Origin: DASRBN01 sp035294305
GTDB lineage: Bacteria; Chloroflexota; Ktedonobacteria; Ktedonobacterales; Ktedonobacteraceae
Assembly: GCA_035294305.1 (NCBI GenBank)
Contig: DATGLD010000049.1
Span: forward strand, 62,001-126,000
DNA: 64,000 nucleotides
Direction: 5' to 3'
Within the stretch, counting starts at the first letter, position 1. Each line of letters starts with the position of its first letter. Below the pieces are notes generated by a model. It was not told where the DNA came from, searched no databases, and worked only from the letters and a program-made list of their open reading frames with translations. The position numbers and the translations under genes were made by a program. This document shows, in pieces, positions 50,098 to 59,203 of this stretch.

Positions 50098-51200
50098 AGA
50101 TTTTGAAAATGGTCGGAGTGCTGGCGCTGCTGGCATGCGCGATCATTTTTCCACAGGTATTTACCGACCCGACGGTAACAACTATCGGGGTATTCACGCT
50201 GATCTTTGCCGCCGTCGCTACAGGTTGGAATATCCTGGGCGGCTATAGCGGCTATATTTCGCTGGGGCACATCGCCTACTTCGGTATCGGCGCCTACGCC
50301 ATGGCTATTTTCTGCCTGCACTGGAACATTCCGGGAGGGTACGAGCCGTTCTCGCTGGTGCCGCTGGCGGCGGTGATCGCTGCGGTGGTCTCGATCCCGC
50401 TTGGATGGATCGCCCTGCGCGTGCGGCGGCATACCTTTATCGTCATCACCATTGCGATGTTTTTCATCATGCAACTGCTAGCCTATAACCTGATATGGCT
50501 CACAAATGGCTCGACCGGCCTGGGCTTGCCTCTTCCCGTCTCCTGGGGCGGCTATTTCTACAACTATCCGTTCTACTACGCGGCTCTCATCCTGCTGGTG
50601 ATCGCCACCCTGGTCTCATGGTGGATACGCAACTCCAAATTTGGATTGGGCCTGCTGGCGATACGCGATGACGAGGACCGCGCACTCGGACTGGGCGTCA
50701 AGACTGGCGCGTCCAAGCTGGCGGCATTCGTAATTGCCGCGTTTTTCGCCGGAGCTGCCGGGGCTATCTATGCCTACTTCGTGGAGTCGATCTACCCAGC
50801 GACCATCTTTGACCCAAACTTCGACGTGGCGGTTGTCCTGATGGTTTTCCTGGGCGGCCTGGGAACACTTCCTGGCCCCATCCTGGGCGCACTGATCCTG
50901 GAGCCCTTGCAGCAGTACCTCAACCTGCAGTATGGCGAAGCCGGCTATAACCTGATTATCCTGGGCGGAATTTTCTTGCTGGTGATGCTCCTGCTGCCGC
51001 GTGGCATCCTGCCTACCTTGCAGGACATGTGGACAAAGTACCGGTCCATGCGTGAGCAAGAAAGCCCTCTGCAAGCAGAGGGAGGTATAGTCATCACAGC
51101 CCTTCCAGGCGTGGGGCGATCAACCGCCGGGCGCGCTGAATCTGCCCCTACAGCAATCGCGCCGAACCAGAATGAACCGGGGGAGGGCATCAACGTATGA
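50094..51200 (+). CDS. livM: Branched-chain amino acid type ABC permease, LivM-like
   Basis: A 368-residue partner permease with about ten helices. The family blocks WNILGGYSGYISLGHIAYFG, the coupling loop FGLGLLAIRDDEDRALGLGV and VFLGGLGTLPGPILGALIL are present. After the last helix there is a soluble tail of about 50 residues; part of it (GVGRSTAGRAESAPTA) is translated from a copy of the GGGGCGCG repeat family at 51108-51152 and is not typical of LivM. Overlaps livH by four bases and livG by four. Confidence 0.93.
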   Translation: MKILKMVGVLALLACAIIFPQVFTDPTVTTIGVFTLIFAAVATGWNILGGYSGYISLGHIAYFGIGAYAMAIFCLHWNIPGGYEPFSLVPLAAVIAAVVSIPLGWIALRVRRHTFIVITIAMFFIMQLLAYNLIWLTNGSTGLGLPLPVSWGGYFYNYPFYYAALILLVIATLVSWWIRNSKFGLGLLAIRDDEDRALGLGVKTGASKLAAFVIAAFFAGAAGAIYAYFVESIYPATIFDPNFDVAVVLMVFLGGLGTLPGPILGALILEPLQQYLNLQYGEAGYNLIILGGIFLLVMLLLPRGILPTLQDMWTKYRSMREQESPLQAEGGIVITALPGVGRSTAGRAESAPTAIAPNQNEPGEGINV

Positions 51201-51928
51201 GTTTGTTGGAAACGCAGGGCGTCACCAAGGCATTTGGCGGCATCCAGGCATTGAATAGCTGTTCCATCAGCGTCGAGCAAGGCTCCATTACGGGGCTGAT
51301 TGGGCCGAATGGGTCGGGCAAGACGACGCTGTTCAATGTAATGACGGGCTACGAACGCGTCGATGGCGGGCAGATACGCTTTGAGGGGCGCGCGATCACC
51401 AACGCTTCGCCTGACAAAGTCTTCCGCCTGGGGATGGGACGCACCTTTCAACTGACGCGCGTCTTTCCGCGCCTGACAGTGCTGGAGAATATGCACGTGG
51501 CGGCCCAGCGCAACGATTTGAAAGGGCTCTTCAGCCGCTGGAGTTCGACGCACGAACAGCGGCGGGCGCTGGAATTGCTGGACTTCGTGGGGCTGACCAA
51601 ACACAAAAATCTGCCGGCGGGCAACCTCTCCTACGGGCAGAAAAAACTGCTGGAGTTCGCGTTCGTCCTGATCGCCGAACCACGTGTGATCTTGCTCGAT
51701 GAGCCGGCGGGCGGCGTGAACCCGACGATGATCAACTACCTGACGAGCCGTATTCGCGCGCTGAATGAACGTGGCGTGACCTTTTTGATTGTAGAGCACA
51801 ATATGGAATTTGTGATGGGACTCTGCTCGCGCATCATGGTCATGCACCGGGGCACGAAGATCGCCGAGGGCACGCCCGTAGAGGTGCGCGCGAACCCGGC
51901 GGTGCTGGAAGCGTATCTGGGAGACTGA
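51197..51928 (+). CDS. livG: Branched-chain amino acid type ABC ATPase, LivG-like
   Basis: A 243-residue ABC ATPase. Walker A GPNGSGKTT, Q-loop in GMGRTFQLTRVF, signature LSYGQKKLLEFA (a Tyr in place of the usual Gly), Walker B VILLDEPAGGVNP and the switch His in IVEHNM. The GGVNP and long C-terminal extension are hallmarks of LivG. ATG overlaps the permease stop by four bases. It powers import together with the LivF-type ATPase five bases downstream. Confidence 0.95.
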   Translation: MSLLETQGVTKAFGGIQALNSCSISVEQGSITGLIGPNGSGKTTLFNVMTGYERVDGGQIRFEGRAITNASPDKVFRLGMGRTFQLTRVFPRLTVLENMHVAAQRNDLKGLFSRWSSTHEQRRALELLDFVGLTKHKNLPAGNLSYGQKKLLEFAFVLIAEPRVILLDEPAGGVNPTMINYLTSRIRALNERGVTFLIVEHNMEFVMGLCSRIMVMHRGTKIAEGTPVEVRANPAVLEAYLGD

Positions 51929-51933
51929 ACAAC

Positions 51934-52656
51934 ATGCTGCTGGAATTACACAATATCTATGCCGGGTACGATGGCGGTGATGTACTCAAGGGCATCTCTT
52001 TGGGGGTGGAGCAGGGGACGACGACGTGCATCGTAGGGCCTAACGGGGCGGGCAAATCCACCGTTTTGCGCGTGCTGAGCGGCCTGTTGAAGCCGCGGCT
52101 GGGCAAGGTGATCTTTGATGGTCGCTCGATTACGGGCCTGACGCCGCGCCAGATCCTGGCGCTTGGCATTGTGCAGGTGCCACAGAGTCATAGCCTGTTC
52201 CCGACAATGACGGTGCGCCAGAATGTGCGATTGGGCGCCTATACCATACACGACCAGGGATTGGTCGAGCGCCGCCTGCGCGAGGTCGAAGAAAAATTTC
52301 CCATCGTCAGGGAACGCGCGCGCGATAAAGCGGGGAGCCTCTCCGGCGGCCAGCAGCGCCTCGTCGAATTCGCACGTTGCTTGATGCTCGATCCGCGCGT
52401 AATCTTGCTAGACGAGCCATCAATGGGGCTGGACCCGCGCACATTCAAACTGGTGATCGAGAAGATCAAGGTCATGCAGAGCAGCGGCAGAACCATTGTG
52501 CTGGTAGAGCAAAACGCGCGCACCGGCCTGAGTCTGGCCGACAACGGCGTCGTGCTAGAAAGCGGGCGCATTCGCCTGGAGGGGACGCATACCGAAATCC
52601 TGAGCAATCCGGAGATCGGCCATCTCTACCTGGGCGGCACGCTATCCAATGCTTGA
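51934..52656 (+). CDS. livF: Branched-chain amino acid type ABC ATPase, LivF-like
   Basis: A 240-residue ABC ATPase. Walker A GPNGAGKST, Q-loop IVQVPQSHSLFP, signature SLSGGQQRLVEFA, Walker B VILLDEPSMGLDP and VEQNAR in the switch region, all typical of LivF. It pairs with LivG to complete the transporter. The next gene (alpha/beta hydrolase) starts 29 bases later, so the operon probably continues. Confidence 0.95.
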   Translation: MLLELHNIYAGYDGGDVLKGISLGVEQGTTTCIVGPNGAGKSTVLRVLSGLLKPRLGKVIFDGRSITGLTPRQILALGIVQVPQSHSLFPTMTVRQNVRLGAYTIHDQGLVERRLREVEEKFPIVRERARDKAGSLSGGQQRLVEFARCLMLDPRVILLDEPSMGLDPRTFKLVIEKIKVMQSSGRTIVLVEQNARTGLSLADNGVVLESGRIRLEGTHTEILSNPEIGHLYLGGTLSNA

Positions 52657-52684
52657 CAGTTCTGGAAAGGATTCACACAACACT

Positions 52685-53755
52685 ATGGCGCGAGACGAAC
52701 AGGTGCAGAGCGCGATAGACAACTGGGCGCCGCGCTTCATTGCCAACGGCATCGACTACAACGATTTCATTCGCGTCACCAGCAGTATCGAAAGCTGGGA
52801 TGACTGGTGCCAGGCATGGTCGGCGTGTGGGGCGATGCACGAGCAGATGGCCGAACACGCTGAAGCGCAAGAAAACTACATTTCCGCCGCCTATCATTAT
52901 TTCCACGCCGCTATCAGCTATCATTTCGGCAAATATTTATTCGTGCGGCATCCTGACCAACTGCGGGTCGCTCATGATCACGTCGTGCGCGATTACCAGC
53001 ACGCCCTGCCCTATTTTGATTTCCCCGGCGAGCGCGTCACCTTCCCCTATGAGGGAGGAGCGGCAATGCCAGCTATCTTAAGAAAGCCCTGGCATACGCC
53101 AAAGCCCCCCATCGTGATCCTTGTTCCTGGCCTGGATTCCGTCAAAGAAGAACTGCACCTCTACGGCGATGACTTCCTGCGCCGCGGTATGGCGGTGCTG
53201 GCGCTCGATGGTCCCGGCCAGGGTGAGATGGAGTTCGACTTCCCCCTGCGCCACGATTACGAAGTTCCCGTAAGATACGCCATCGACTATCTAGAAAGCC
53301 GTCCAGATATAGACGCCCGGCGCATTGGCTTGATGGGTGTTAGTTTCGGCGGGCAGTTCGCCGTGCGCGCCGCCGCTTTCGAGCCGCGCATCAAAGCCGC
53401 TATCGAAAACTGCGGCCCCTACAACCAGGCTACCAACTTTCGCAATCGCCCGCGCATCAGTCGCGAAACGATGGTGCATCGCCTCAAGGCCGCTAACGAA
53501 GAGGAGGCCCAGCAAAAATTGCAGCAATTCAACCTGCAAGGCGTAGCGGAGCGTGTCAGTTGCCCCATGCTCGTCATTCAAGGCCGCCGCGACCGCCTCG
53601 TGCCTGCTGAGCAGGGCGAGCGCATCGCCGCGGAGATCGGCAGCAGCGCGGAACTCTGGCTTTTTGAAGATGGCAACCACGTCTGCAACAACATCCCCTA
53701 CAAGCACCGGCCGCAACAGGCGGACTGGATGCGCCAGAAACTGTTAGAAAGGTAA
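52685..53755 (+). CDS. Alpha/beta hydrolase, FrsA / dihydroxypseudooxynicotine hydrolase-like, copy 1
   Basis: A 356-residue serine hydrolase with a long helical N-terminal domain (1-110) ahead of the hydrolase fold, as in the FrsA and 2,6-dihydroxypseudooxynicotine hydrolase group. The core shows VPGLDSVKEE (oxyanion region), DGPGQGEM, the nucleophile elbow GVSFGG (Ser220), Asp303 in QGRRDRLVP and His332 in DGNHVCNN. Relatives cleave C-C or ester bonds in catabolism. GAAAGGA precedes the ATG. A paralogue starts four bases after its stop. Confidence 0.88.
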   Translation: MARDEQVQSAIDNWAPRFIANGIDYNDFIRVTSSIESWDDWCQAWSACGAMHEQMAEHAEAQENYISAAYHYFHAAISYHFGKYLFVRHPDQLRVAHDHVVRDYQHALPYFDFPGERVTFPYEGGAAMPAILRKPWHTPKPPIVILVPGLDSVKEELHLYGDDFLRRGMAVLALDGPGQGEMEFDFPLRHDYEVPVRYAIDYLESRPDIDARRIGLMGVSFGGQFAVRAAAFEPRIKAAIENCGPYNQATNFRNRPRISRETMVHRLKAANEEEAQQKLQQFNLQGVAERVSCPMLVIQGRRDRLVPAEQGERIAAEIGSSAELWLFEDGNHVCNNIPYKHRPQQADWMRQKLLER

Positions 53756-53759
53756 ACCC

Positions 53760-54827
53760 ATGGCGAGAGATGAACGAGTGCAGAGCGCCATCGACAACTG
53801 GGCGCCGCGCTTCATTGCCAACGGCATCGACTACAACGATTTCATTCGCGTCACCAACAGTGTGGAGACCTGGGACGAATGGTGCCAGAAATGGTGCGAA
53901 TGCGGAGCAATGCACGAGCAAATGGGCGAGCAGGCAGAAGCAGCCGGGAACTATGAATCGGCGGCATATCATTATTTGCATGCAGCGATGGCTTACCACT
54001 TCGGGAAATTTCTGTTCCTGAGCCATCCCGATCAATTGCGGGCCGCGCACGAGCGCAATGTAGCCGTCTACCAGCGAGCCTTGCCATATTTCGATATGCC
54101 GGGCGAGCGGGTAGCGATTCCCTATGAGGGCGGGTCCACCATGTATGGCATCCTGCGCAAGCCGTGGCATGTGGCAAAACCGCCAGTGGTTATCCTGGTG
54201 CCCGGCCTCGACTCGGTCAAGGAAGAGATGCACAACTATGGAAATGTGTTTTTAGAGCGCGGTATGGCAGTACTGGCCATCGATGGTCCCGGACAGGGCG
54301 AGATGGAGTTTGAGCATCCGATGCGCCACGATTACGAGGTCGCCATCCGTCATGCTATCGACTACCTGGAGCAGCGCCCGGATGTCGATGCGGGCCGCGT
54401 TGGACTGATGGGCGTGAGCATGGGAGGCTACTACGCGCCCCGCGCCGCAGCATTTGAGCCACGCGTGAAGGCGGCTATCGCCGTCGCCGGTGGCTATAAC
54501 ATCACCGGCCACTTTGATCGCTTGCCGCGCCTGACGCGCGATGCCTTCATCGCGCGCTCCGCTTCCGGCAGCGAGCAGGAGGCGCTGGAGAAGTTAGCGT
54601 CATTCAATCTGGAGGGCGTCATGGAAAAGGTGCGCTGCCCGTTGTTGATCATTATGGGACGCCTGGACCGCCTCATACCCCCTTCGGACGCCGAACGGAT
54701 GGCAGCGGAGGCAGGAGGAGAGGTGGAACTGTGGATGTTTGAGGACGGCAATCACGTCTGCAATAACATCGTGTACAAGCATCGACCGCAGATGGCGGAT
54801 TGGATGCGCGGCCAATTGCGAGCGTAA
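53760..54827 (+). CDS. Alpha/beta hydrolase, FrsA / dihydroxypseudooxynicotine hydrolase-like, copy 2
   Basis: A 355-residue paralogue of the preceding gene, colinear throughout, with the same triad (GVSMGG, GRLDRLIP, DGNHVCNN) and N-terminal helical domain. Substitutions cluster around the substrate pocket region after the nucleophile (GGYNITGHFDRLPR in place of the copy-1 sequence), so the two may act on different substrates. A 64-base block near the 5' end (53793-53856) is identical in DNA to 52718-52781, although the rest has diverged. Four bases separate it from copy 1. Confidence 0.88.
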   Translation: MARDERVQSAIDNWAPRFIANGIDYNDFIRVTNSVETWDEWCQKWCECGAMHEQMGEQAEAAGNYESAAYHYLHAAMAYHFGKFLFLSHPDQLRAAHERNVAVYQRALPYFDMPGERVAIPYEGGSTMYGILRKPWHVAKPPVVILVPGLDSVKEEMHNYGNVFLERGMAVLAIDGPGQGEMEFEHPMRHDYEVAIRHAIDYLEQRPDVDAGRVGLMGVSMGGYYAPRAAAFEPRVKAAIAVAGGYNITGHFDRLPRLTRDAFIARSASGSEQEALEKLASFNLEGVMEKVRCPLLIIMGRLDRLIPPSDAERMAAEAGGEVELWMFEDGNHVCNNIVYKHRPQMADWMRGQLRA

Positions 54828-54859
54828 ATAGTTTTCGTAGGGAAAGGAAGGGGTAATTC

Positions 54860-55843
54860 ATGAGTGTCACCAGCGCGTCTCCGCGCTATAGCCGCGCTGA
54901 GGCCAAAGCGTATGCACGCGCCCATCTGCGGGGCGTCTGGGGAGCAATTCCCTATCCTTTCACAGCCGAAGACGAACTGGATGAGCAGGGGCTACGCGGC
55001 AATATCCGCTATTGCATCGACAACAGGCTGCTGGATGGTATCTATTGCGGCCACTTCATGAGCGAATTCTGGGCGCTGACGACAGAGGAACGCAAGCGGG
55101 CCGCCGAAATCGTGATTGACGAGTGCCGCGACCGCGTGCCGGTCATGATTCATATCGGCCATACCTCGGTTAAGGAAAGCGTCGAACTGGCTCATCATGC
55201 CGAGCGCACCGGAGCCGATTACCTGGCGGTGGGCAATCCGTATTTCATGGCCTACGACGACGAGCAAATTTACAGCTATTTCCGCTACATCTCGGACCGC
55301 ACCCAGGCCGGAATACTGATTACCAACACGGGGTATACCGGCATCACGCTCAGTCCACAGATGGTGAGCCGCCTGGCAGACCTGGAGAATATCATCGCGG
55401 TGAAGAATTCGCCCAAGATGCCGCATACGCTGGAGACGCTACGGCTGGTGGGAGATCGCATTCTGGTGAGCCATCCCGATGAGCGCAACTTCTTTGGGCT
55501 GATGGTTGAGCATGGTTGCCAGCTATACATGTCCTCGGCCTCGCCATTCCTGATCCAGAAGCCCGGCTACGCGCTGATCAAGGATTATACGGCGCTCGTC
55601 TTCGCGAATCGCATCGAGGAGGCCGCGGAAGTTGCCCGTCGTTTAGACCCCGCGCGCCAGATCTTCGATAAATGGCTGCGTGATCCCTGGCCTGCGCGCC
55701 GCGTGATGCCAATTGCCTATCTGAAGGCATGGTGCGATCTGATGGGGATGGTCGGAGGCCCGGTACGCCCCCCATTGATGCCGATTACGCCGCAAGAGCG
55801 CGAGGAACTGCGGCAAGATGTGGCGAACGCGGGGCTGATTTGA
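54860..55843 (+). CDS. Divergent DapA/NanA-family aldolase or lyase
   Basis: A 327-residue TIM-barrel protein of the dihydrodipicolinate synthase superfamily. The Schiff-base Lys is present (Lys182 in IIAVKNSP), but two hallmarks are altered: the GTTGE loop reads IYCGHFMSEF, and the Tyr of the usual YN-x-P motif is replaced (LITNTGYTG). A general acid or base may come from elsewhere, such as Tyr159. Superfamily members act as aldolases, dehydratases or lyases on 2-oxo acids. GAAAGGAAGGGG precedes the ATG. It lies between the hydrolase pair and a FAD oxidoreductase and probably belongs to the same pathway. Confidence 0.8.
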   Translation: MSVTSASPRYSRAEAKAYARAHLRGVWGAIPYPFTAEDELDEQGLRGNIRYCIDNRLLDGIYCGHFMSEFWALTTEERKRAAEIVIDECRDRVPVMIHIGHTSVKESVELAHHAERTGADYLAVGNPYFMAYDDEQIYSYFRYISDRTQAGILITNTGYTGITLSPQMVSRLADLENIIAVKNSPKMPHTLETLRLVGDRILVSHPDERNFFGLMVEHGCQLYMSSASPFLIQKPGYALIKDYTALVFANRIEEAAEVARRLDPARQIFDKWLRDPWPARRVMPIAYLKAWCDLMGMVGGPVRPPLMPITPQEREELRQDVANAGLI

Positions 55844-55879
55844 TACTACATTGTTCGCATACAACAGGAGACACGAAAG

Positions 55880-57460
55880 GTGACAGAACAATTTGATATC
55901 GTGGTGGCCGGTGGCGGGCATAACAGCCTGGTGACGGCGGCTTACCTGGCTAAGGCAGGTTATTCCTGTGTGGTGCTGGAGGCGCATTCCGTGATTGGCG
56001 GTAACGCGACGACCGAGGAGTTGACACTGCCCGGCTTTTTGCATGATACCTGCTCGACGGCGCATGCGATCTTTATGGAAAGCCCGATCTGGCGCAACCA
56101 GGAACTGCCGCTGGTGGAATATGGCCTGGAGTATGTGCAGGTTGATCCCGCTTCCCACGTGATGTTTCCGGACGGTAGTTATATCACGCAGTGGGTCGAT
56201 ATTGACCGCACGTGTGAACAGATCGCGAAGTTCTCACGCAAGGACGCGGATACATATCGAAAGATGATCACCGAATGGCGTGCCGTGGCTTCCATCTTCA
56301 ATAAAATCCGCTATACGCCTATCGGCTGGGATTCTTCGGTTTCGGGCGCCCTTGCTTCCCACCCGCAGGGAGCGGTCTGGATGCGTCGCCAGGCGCTCTC
56401 GGCATGGGATATCATCGACGCGGCTTTTGAAGACTGGCATGTGAAGTCGTGGATGCTGTGGTTCGCGGAGGGAACGCTGCAACCGGCGGAACGTCCCGGA
56501 ACCGGGCTGCTGGCCTATTCGTTTGTGGCCGGGCGGCAGCGCAGTGGTTGGGCTATTCCCAAAGGGGGCTCCGGGAAACTGACCGCCGCACTCGGTCGCT
56601 ACATCGAGGATCACGGCGGAACCGTGCTGACGAATAAGCCGGTAAGCCGCCTGCTACTTGAGGGTGGTCGCTGTGTGGGTGTCGAAACGGAAGACGGAGA
56701 GCAGTTCCGCGCGCGCCATGCTGTTGTCTCAACCATCCATGTCAAACACCTGGTAGAGATGGCTCCCGCCGAGGTCTGGGGCGATGCATTCCTGTACGGC
56801 GTGGACACCTACAAAGCGGGTCGCTCGATGTTCGTGGCCCACTATGCGACGAGCGACCCGCCCAGGTTCGCTACTGATGAAGGCTCGCTGGCAGTGGTGG
56901 CGGCCGGCATCGCGCAGACAGACGAACGGCAGTTGCGCGTGGTCTGGGATTTCGATCACGGCATCGTCAATAGCGACGACCCCGTGCTGCTGGTATTGAC
57001 GCCCTCGGTAGAAGACCCCTCGCGCGTGCCGGAGGGGAAGCATACGATGAAGATCATCAACGTGCAACCCTACTCATTACGCGAGGGAGCCGAAAAATGG
57101 GACGAGATCAAGCAACAGGTGGCGGCCAGCAACCTGGAACACCTGCGCCGCTACGCCCCCAACCTGACCAGTGACAAGATACTGGCGACCGAAATCCGCA
57201 GCCCGCTCGACCTGGAACGTCATAACCGGCACAACTGGCACGGCAACTGTCATGGCGGAGACCAGGACCCATCGCAAACTGAAGCACTGCGACCCGTTCC
57301 CGGCTATGCTCAACACCGCATGCCGATTCCCGGCCTCTACCAGACCGGCGCGACAACCCATCCCGGCGGTTCGGTTACGGGAGCGCCAGGGCGCAATGCC
57401 GCGATGGTAGTGCTGAAAGACCTGGGCCGGGATTTGAATGAAGTGATTGCCGGCTCATGA
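55880..57460 (+). CDS. FAD-dependent oxidoreductase, phytoene desaturase-like (PYROXD2 group)
   Basis: A 526-residue flavoprotein. FAD-binding begins with FDIVVAGGGHNSLVTAAYLA and LEAHSVIGGN; the later GWAIPKGGSGKLTAALGRYI and the C-terminal block LYQTGATTHPGGSVTGAPGR are those of the phytoene desaturase/PYROXD2 branch of amine-oxidase-like enzymes. The substrate is not a carotenoid by context, since no carotenoid gene is present. GTG start with CAGGAG nine bases upstream. It is the last gene of the co-directional run and ends at a bidirectional hairpin. Confidence 0.88.
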   Translation: MTEQFDIVVAGGGHNSLVTAAYLAKAGYSCVVLEAHSVIGGNATTEELTLPGFLHDTCSTAHAIFMESPIWRNQELPLVEYGLEYVQVDPASHVMFPDGSYITQWVDIDRTCEQIAKFSRKDADTYRKMITEWRAVASIFNKIRYTPIGWDSSVSGALASHPQGAVWMRRQALSAWDIIDAAFEDWHVKSWMLWFAEGTLQPAERPGTGLLAYSFVAGRQRSGWAIPKGGSGKLTAALGRYIEDHGGTVLTNKPVSRLLLEGGRCVGVETEDGEQFRARHAVVSTIHVKHLVEMAPAEVWGDAFLYGVDTYKAGRSMFVAHYATSDPPRFATDEGSLAVVAAGIAQTDERQLRVVWDFDHGIVNSDDPVLLVLTPSVEDPSRVPEGKHTMKIINVQPYSLREGAEKWDEIKQQVAASNLEHLRRYAPNLTSDKILATEIRSPLDLERHNRHNWHGNCHGGDQDPSQTEALRPVPGYAQHRMPIPGLYQTGATTHPGGSVTGAPGRNAAMVVLKDLGRDLNEVIAGS

Positions 57461-57484
57461 CCGCAAAAATATGCAGGACTCCAC

Positions 57485-57509
57485 CAGGGCGACCACAAGT
57501 GTCGCCCTG
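57485..57509. terminator. Bidirectional hairpin at the end of the catabolic run
   Basis: A perfect 9-bp stem CAGGGCGAC / GTCGCCCTG with a seven-base loop, between convergent genes. Confidence 0.75.
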
Positions 57510-57517
57510 ATGATTTG

Positions 57518-58861
57518 TTAATAGTTCGCAGCCTTGGGAAACTGAGGATTCCCCGTGGCTGCCGAAGAGGGATAGACCGGGATGAAATTCCCATTTTGCC
57601 ATTGGAATAGGTAGGCCAGCGCCAGGCTATTTTGTCCATACAAATCGCTGGGGAATTCTTCCGGCCCCTGCACGCCGTTGAAGACATCATTGTGCAACTC
57701 ATTAATCAGCGCCGTATTATCGATGCTGTGTATCTTCGTAATCGCCTGCTGCAAGACCTGCCCCACCGAGAAAGCCTCGGCCACGTCGGCATTGATATCG
57801 TACTTGCTACCACCATATTGTGCCAGGTAGGCCTGCACCATCTGCGCATTCTGAAACGTGTTGGCATCAGGATACCAGCTATTCGGCACAAAGATGTCCT
57901 GAGTATATGAGACTCCACCCACCGCCTTGATGAAATCCTGGCCCTGGTCGGGTCCAGCAGTGGCGATGATGGCCTGGGGATTGTAGTGATCCTTCTTGAA
58001 GACATTCAGATAGGCGATCACGTCGGGGAATTGCGTGCCCAACAACACCACCTGAGCTTTTGAGTCTACAATCTTCTGCGCCACCCCGGGAATAAACTTC
58101 GTCACATAATTGGGATCATCAGCCGAGTAGGGTTGTCCATCACTGGGGAAACCGGCGCCAGTATTCGAGAAAACTGTCTTGATGCCGCCATTCACCATGA
58201 TCGTTTCGGCTTTTTGCAATTGTGGCTGTGTGAAAAAATCATTGGAAGTGGCATAGGCAGCGGTTGCAGGCCGATAGGGTTTGCCATTGAGCGTCTCAGG
58301 GAGTGAGAGAATGTAATCCGCGAAGGTCGCCAGATTGTTGACGGCTGGGACACTGGTGCTGAATAAATTCTCATGATGGGCGTCAAATACCGAGGGGCCG
58401 CCACCTGAGCCCTCTACAAATGCGTAAACTTTGTGGGAGGCGTTGCCGCCATCGGCCACAATTGCCGCCGCCTTTGTGAGCAGCGTCGAGAATGGCCCTA
58501 CTACCAGGTCAACATGATCCTTGTCAATCAGCGTCCTGTAGTTGGCAGCTACGTGATCAGGGTCGCTATCGTCGTGCAGGATCACAAGTTGCACGGGGCG
58601 ACCGAGTATGCCGCCGCTATTATTGACCATCTGCGCCCAGAGGCGATATCCCTTCTCTACCGCTTTGCCATCATCAGCGAAGTCGCCTGAATTGGAGAAC
58701 GAGGCGCCGATGGTGATGGGCGTCGAATCGGCAAAGTTCGTCGAGCCGGCGCTGCCGCCCGAACTACAGGCGCTCAATATGGCCAGGATCACGATCATGA
58801 TAGAAACGGTCGATATAGCTCCTCTGCTCTTTATGGTGAAGCGCGTTACAATGTCTTTCAT
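57518..58861 (-). CDS. ABC substrate-binding lipoprotein, paralogue 2
   Basis: A 447-residue binding protein of the same type as the one at 47863. Lipobox LSAC with Cys32, then ITIGASFSNSGDFADDGKAV. No permease gene accompanies it, so it may share the LivHMGF importer of the adjacent cluster. A block of 69 residues (from PYSADDPNYV to GPDQGQDFIK) is identical to that in paralogue 3, though other parts differ. GGGGAGAGAA precedes the ATG at 58861. Confidence 0.9.
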   Translation of the reverse strand: MKDIVTRFTIKSRGAISTVSIMIVILAILSACSSGGSAGSTNFADSTPITIGASFSNSGDFADDGKAVEKGYRLWAQMVNNSGGILGRPVQLVILHDDSDPDHVAANYRTLIDKDHVDLVVGPFSTLLTKAAAIVADGGNASHKVYAFVEGSGGGPSVFDAHHENLFSTSVPAVNNLATFADYILSLPETLNGKPYRPATAAYATSNDFFTQPQLQKAETIMVNGGIKTVFSNTGAGFPSDGQPYSADDPNYVTKFIPGVAQKIVDSKAQVVLLGTQFPDVIAYLNVFKKDHYNPQAIIATAGPDQGQDFIKAVGGVSYTQDIFVPNSWYPDANTFQNAQMVQAYLAQYGGSKYDINADVAEAFSVGQVLQQAITKIHSIDNTALINELHNDVFNGVQGPEEFPSDLYGQNSLALAYLFQWQNGNFIPVYPSSAATGNPQFPKAANY

Positions 58862-59091
58862 TTCTCTCCCCTCGGTTGCTGCGAGATAGCTGGGCGAAGG
58901 CTTTTGTGATCGCCCTCTGCGGGAATATGCACACTCCACCGGCTAATGCGAATGCCTCTGGAGTATACCTCTACCTACCTACACGAAACTCATCAGGATT
59001 GACCTGGTAAATCGACGAGTTTTACTTTACCCGAATTTAGGGGAAAATGGAACTTCTGGGTGGGAGAGTCCCCAAAAATTCCTATACGAAT

Positions 59092-59154
59092 CGGTAAAAA
59101 AGGCAAAAGGAACCGCCCGTTCTTCCTTCTCAAAAACGGTTGGTTCCTTTTGCC
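59092..59154 (-). terminator. Intrinsic terminator of binding-protein paralogue 3
   Basis: On the minus strand, a 13-bp stem GGCAAAAGGAACC / GGTTCCTTTTGCC extended by an inner helix, followed by six T. It lies 50 bases beyond the stop codon. Confidence 0.88.
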
Positions 59155-59203
59155 CTTTATTTAGAACTCTCCGGCGGACAGCTGTAGAAGTCGTCCTGAT
59201 TTC

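Noticed and set aside
55880..57460. Carotenoid (phytoene) desaturase
   Set aside because: No phytoene synthase or other carotenoid gene is near, and the sequence fits the broader PYROXD2-like branch in a catabolic context.
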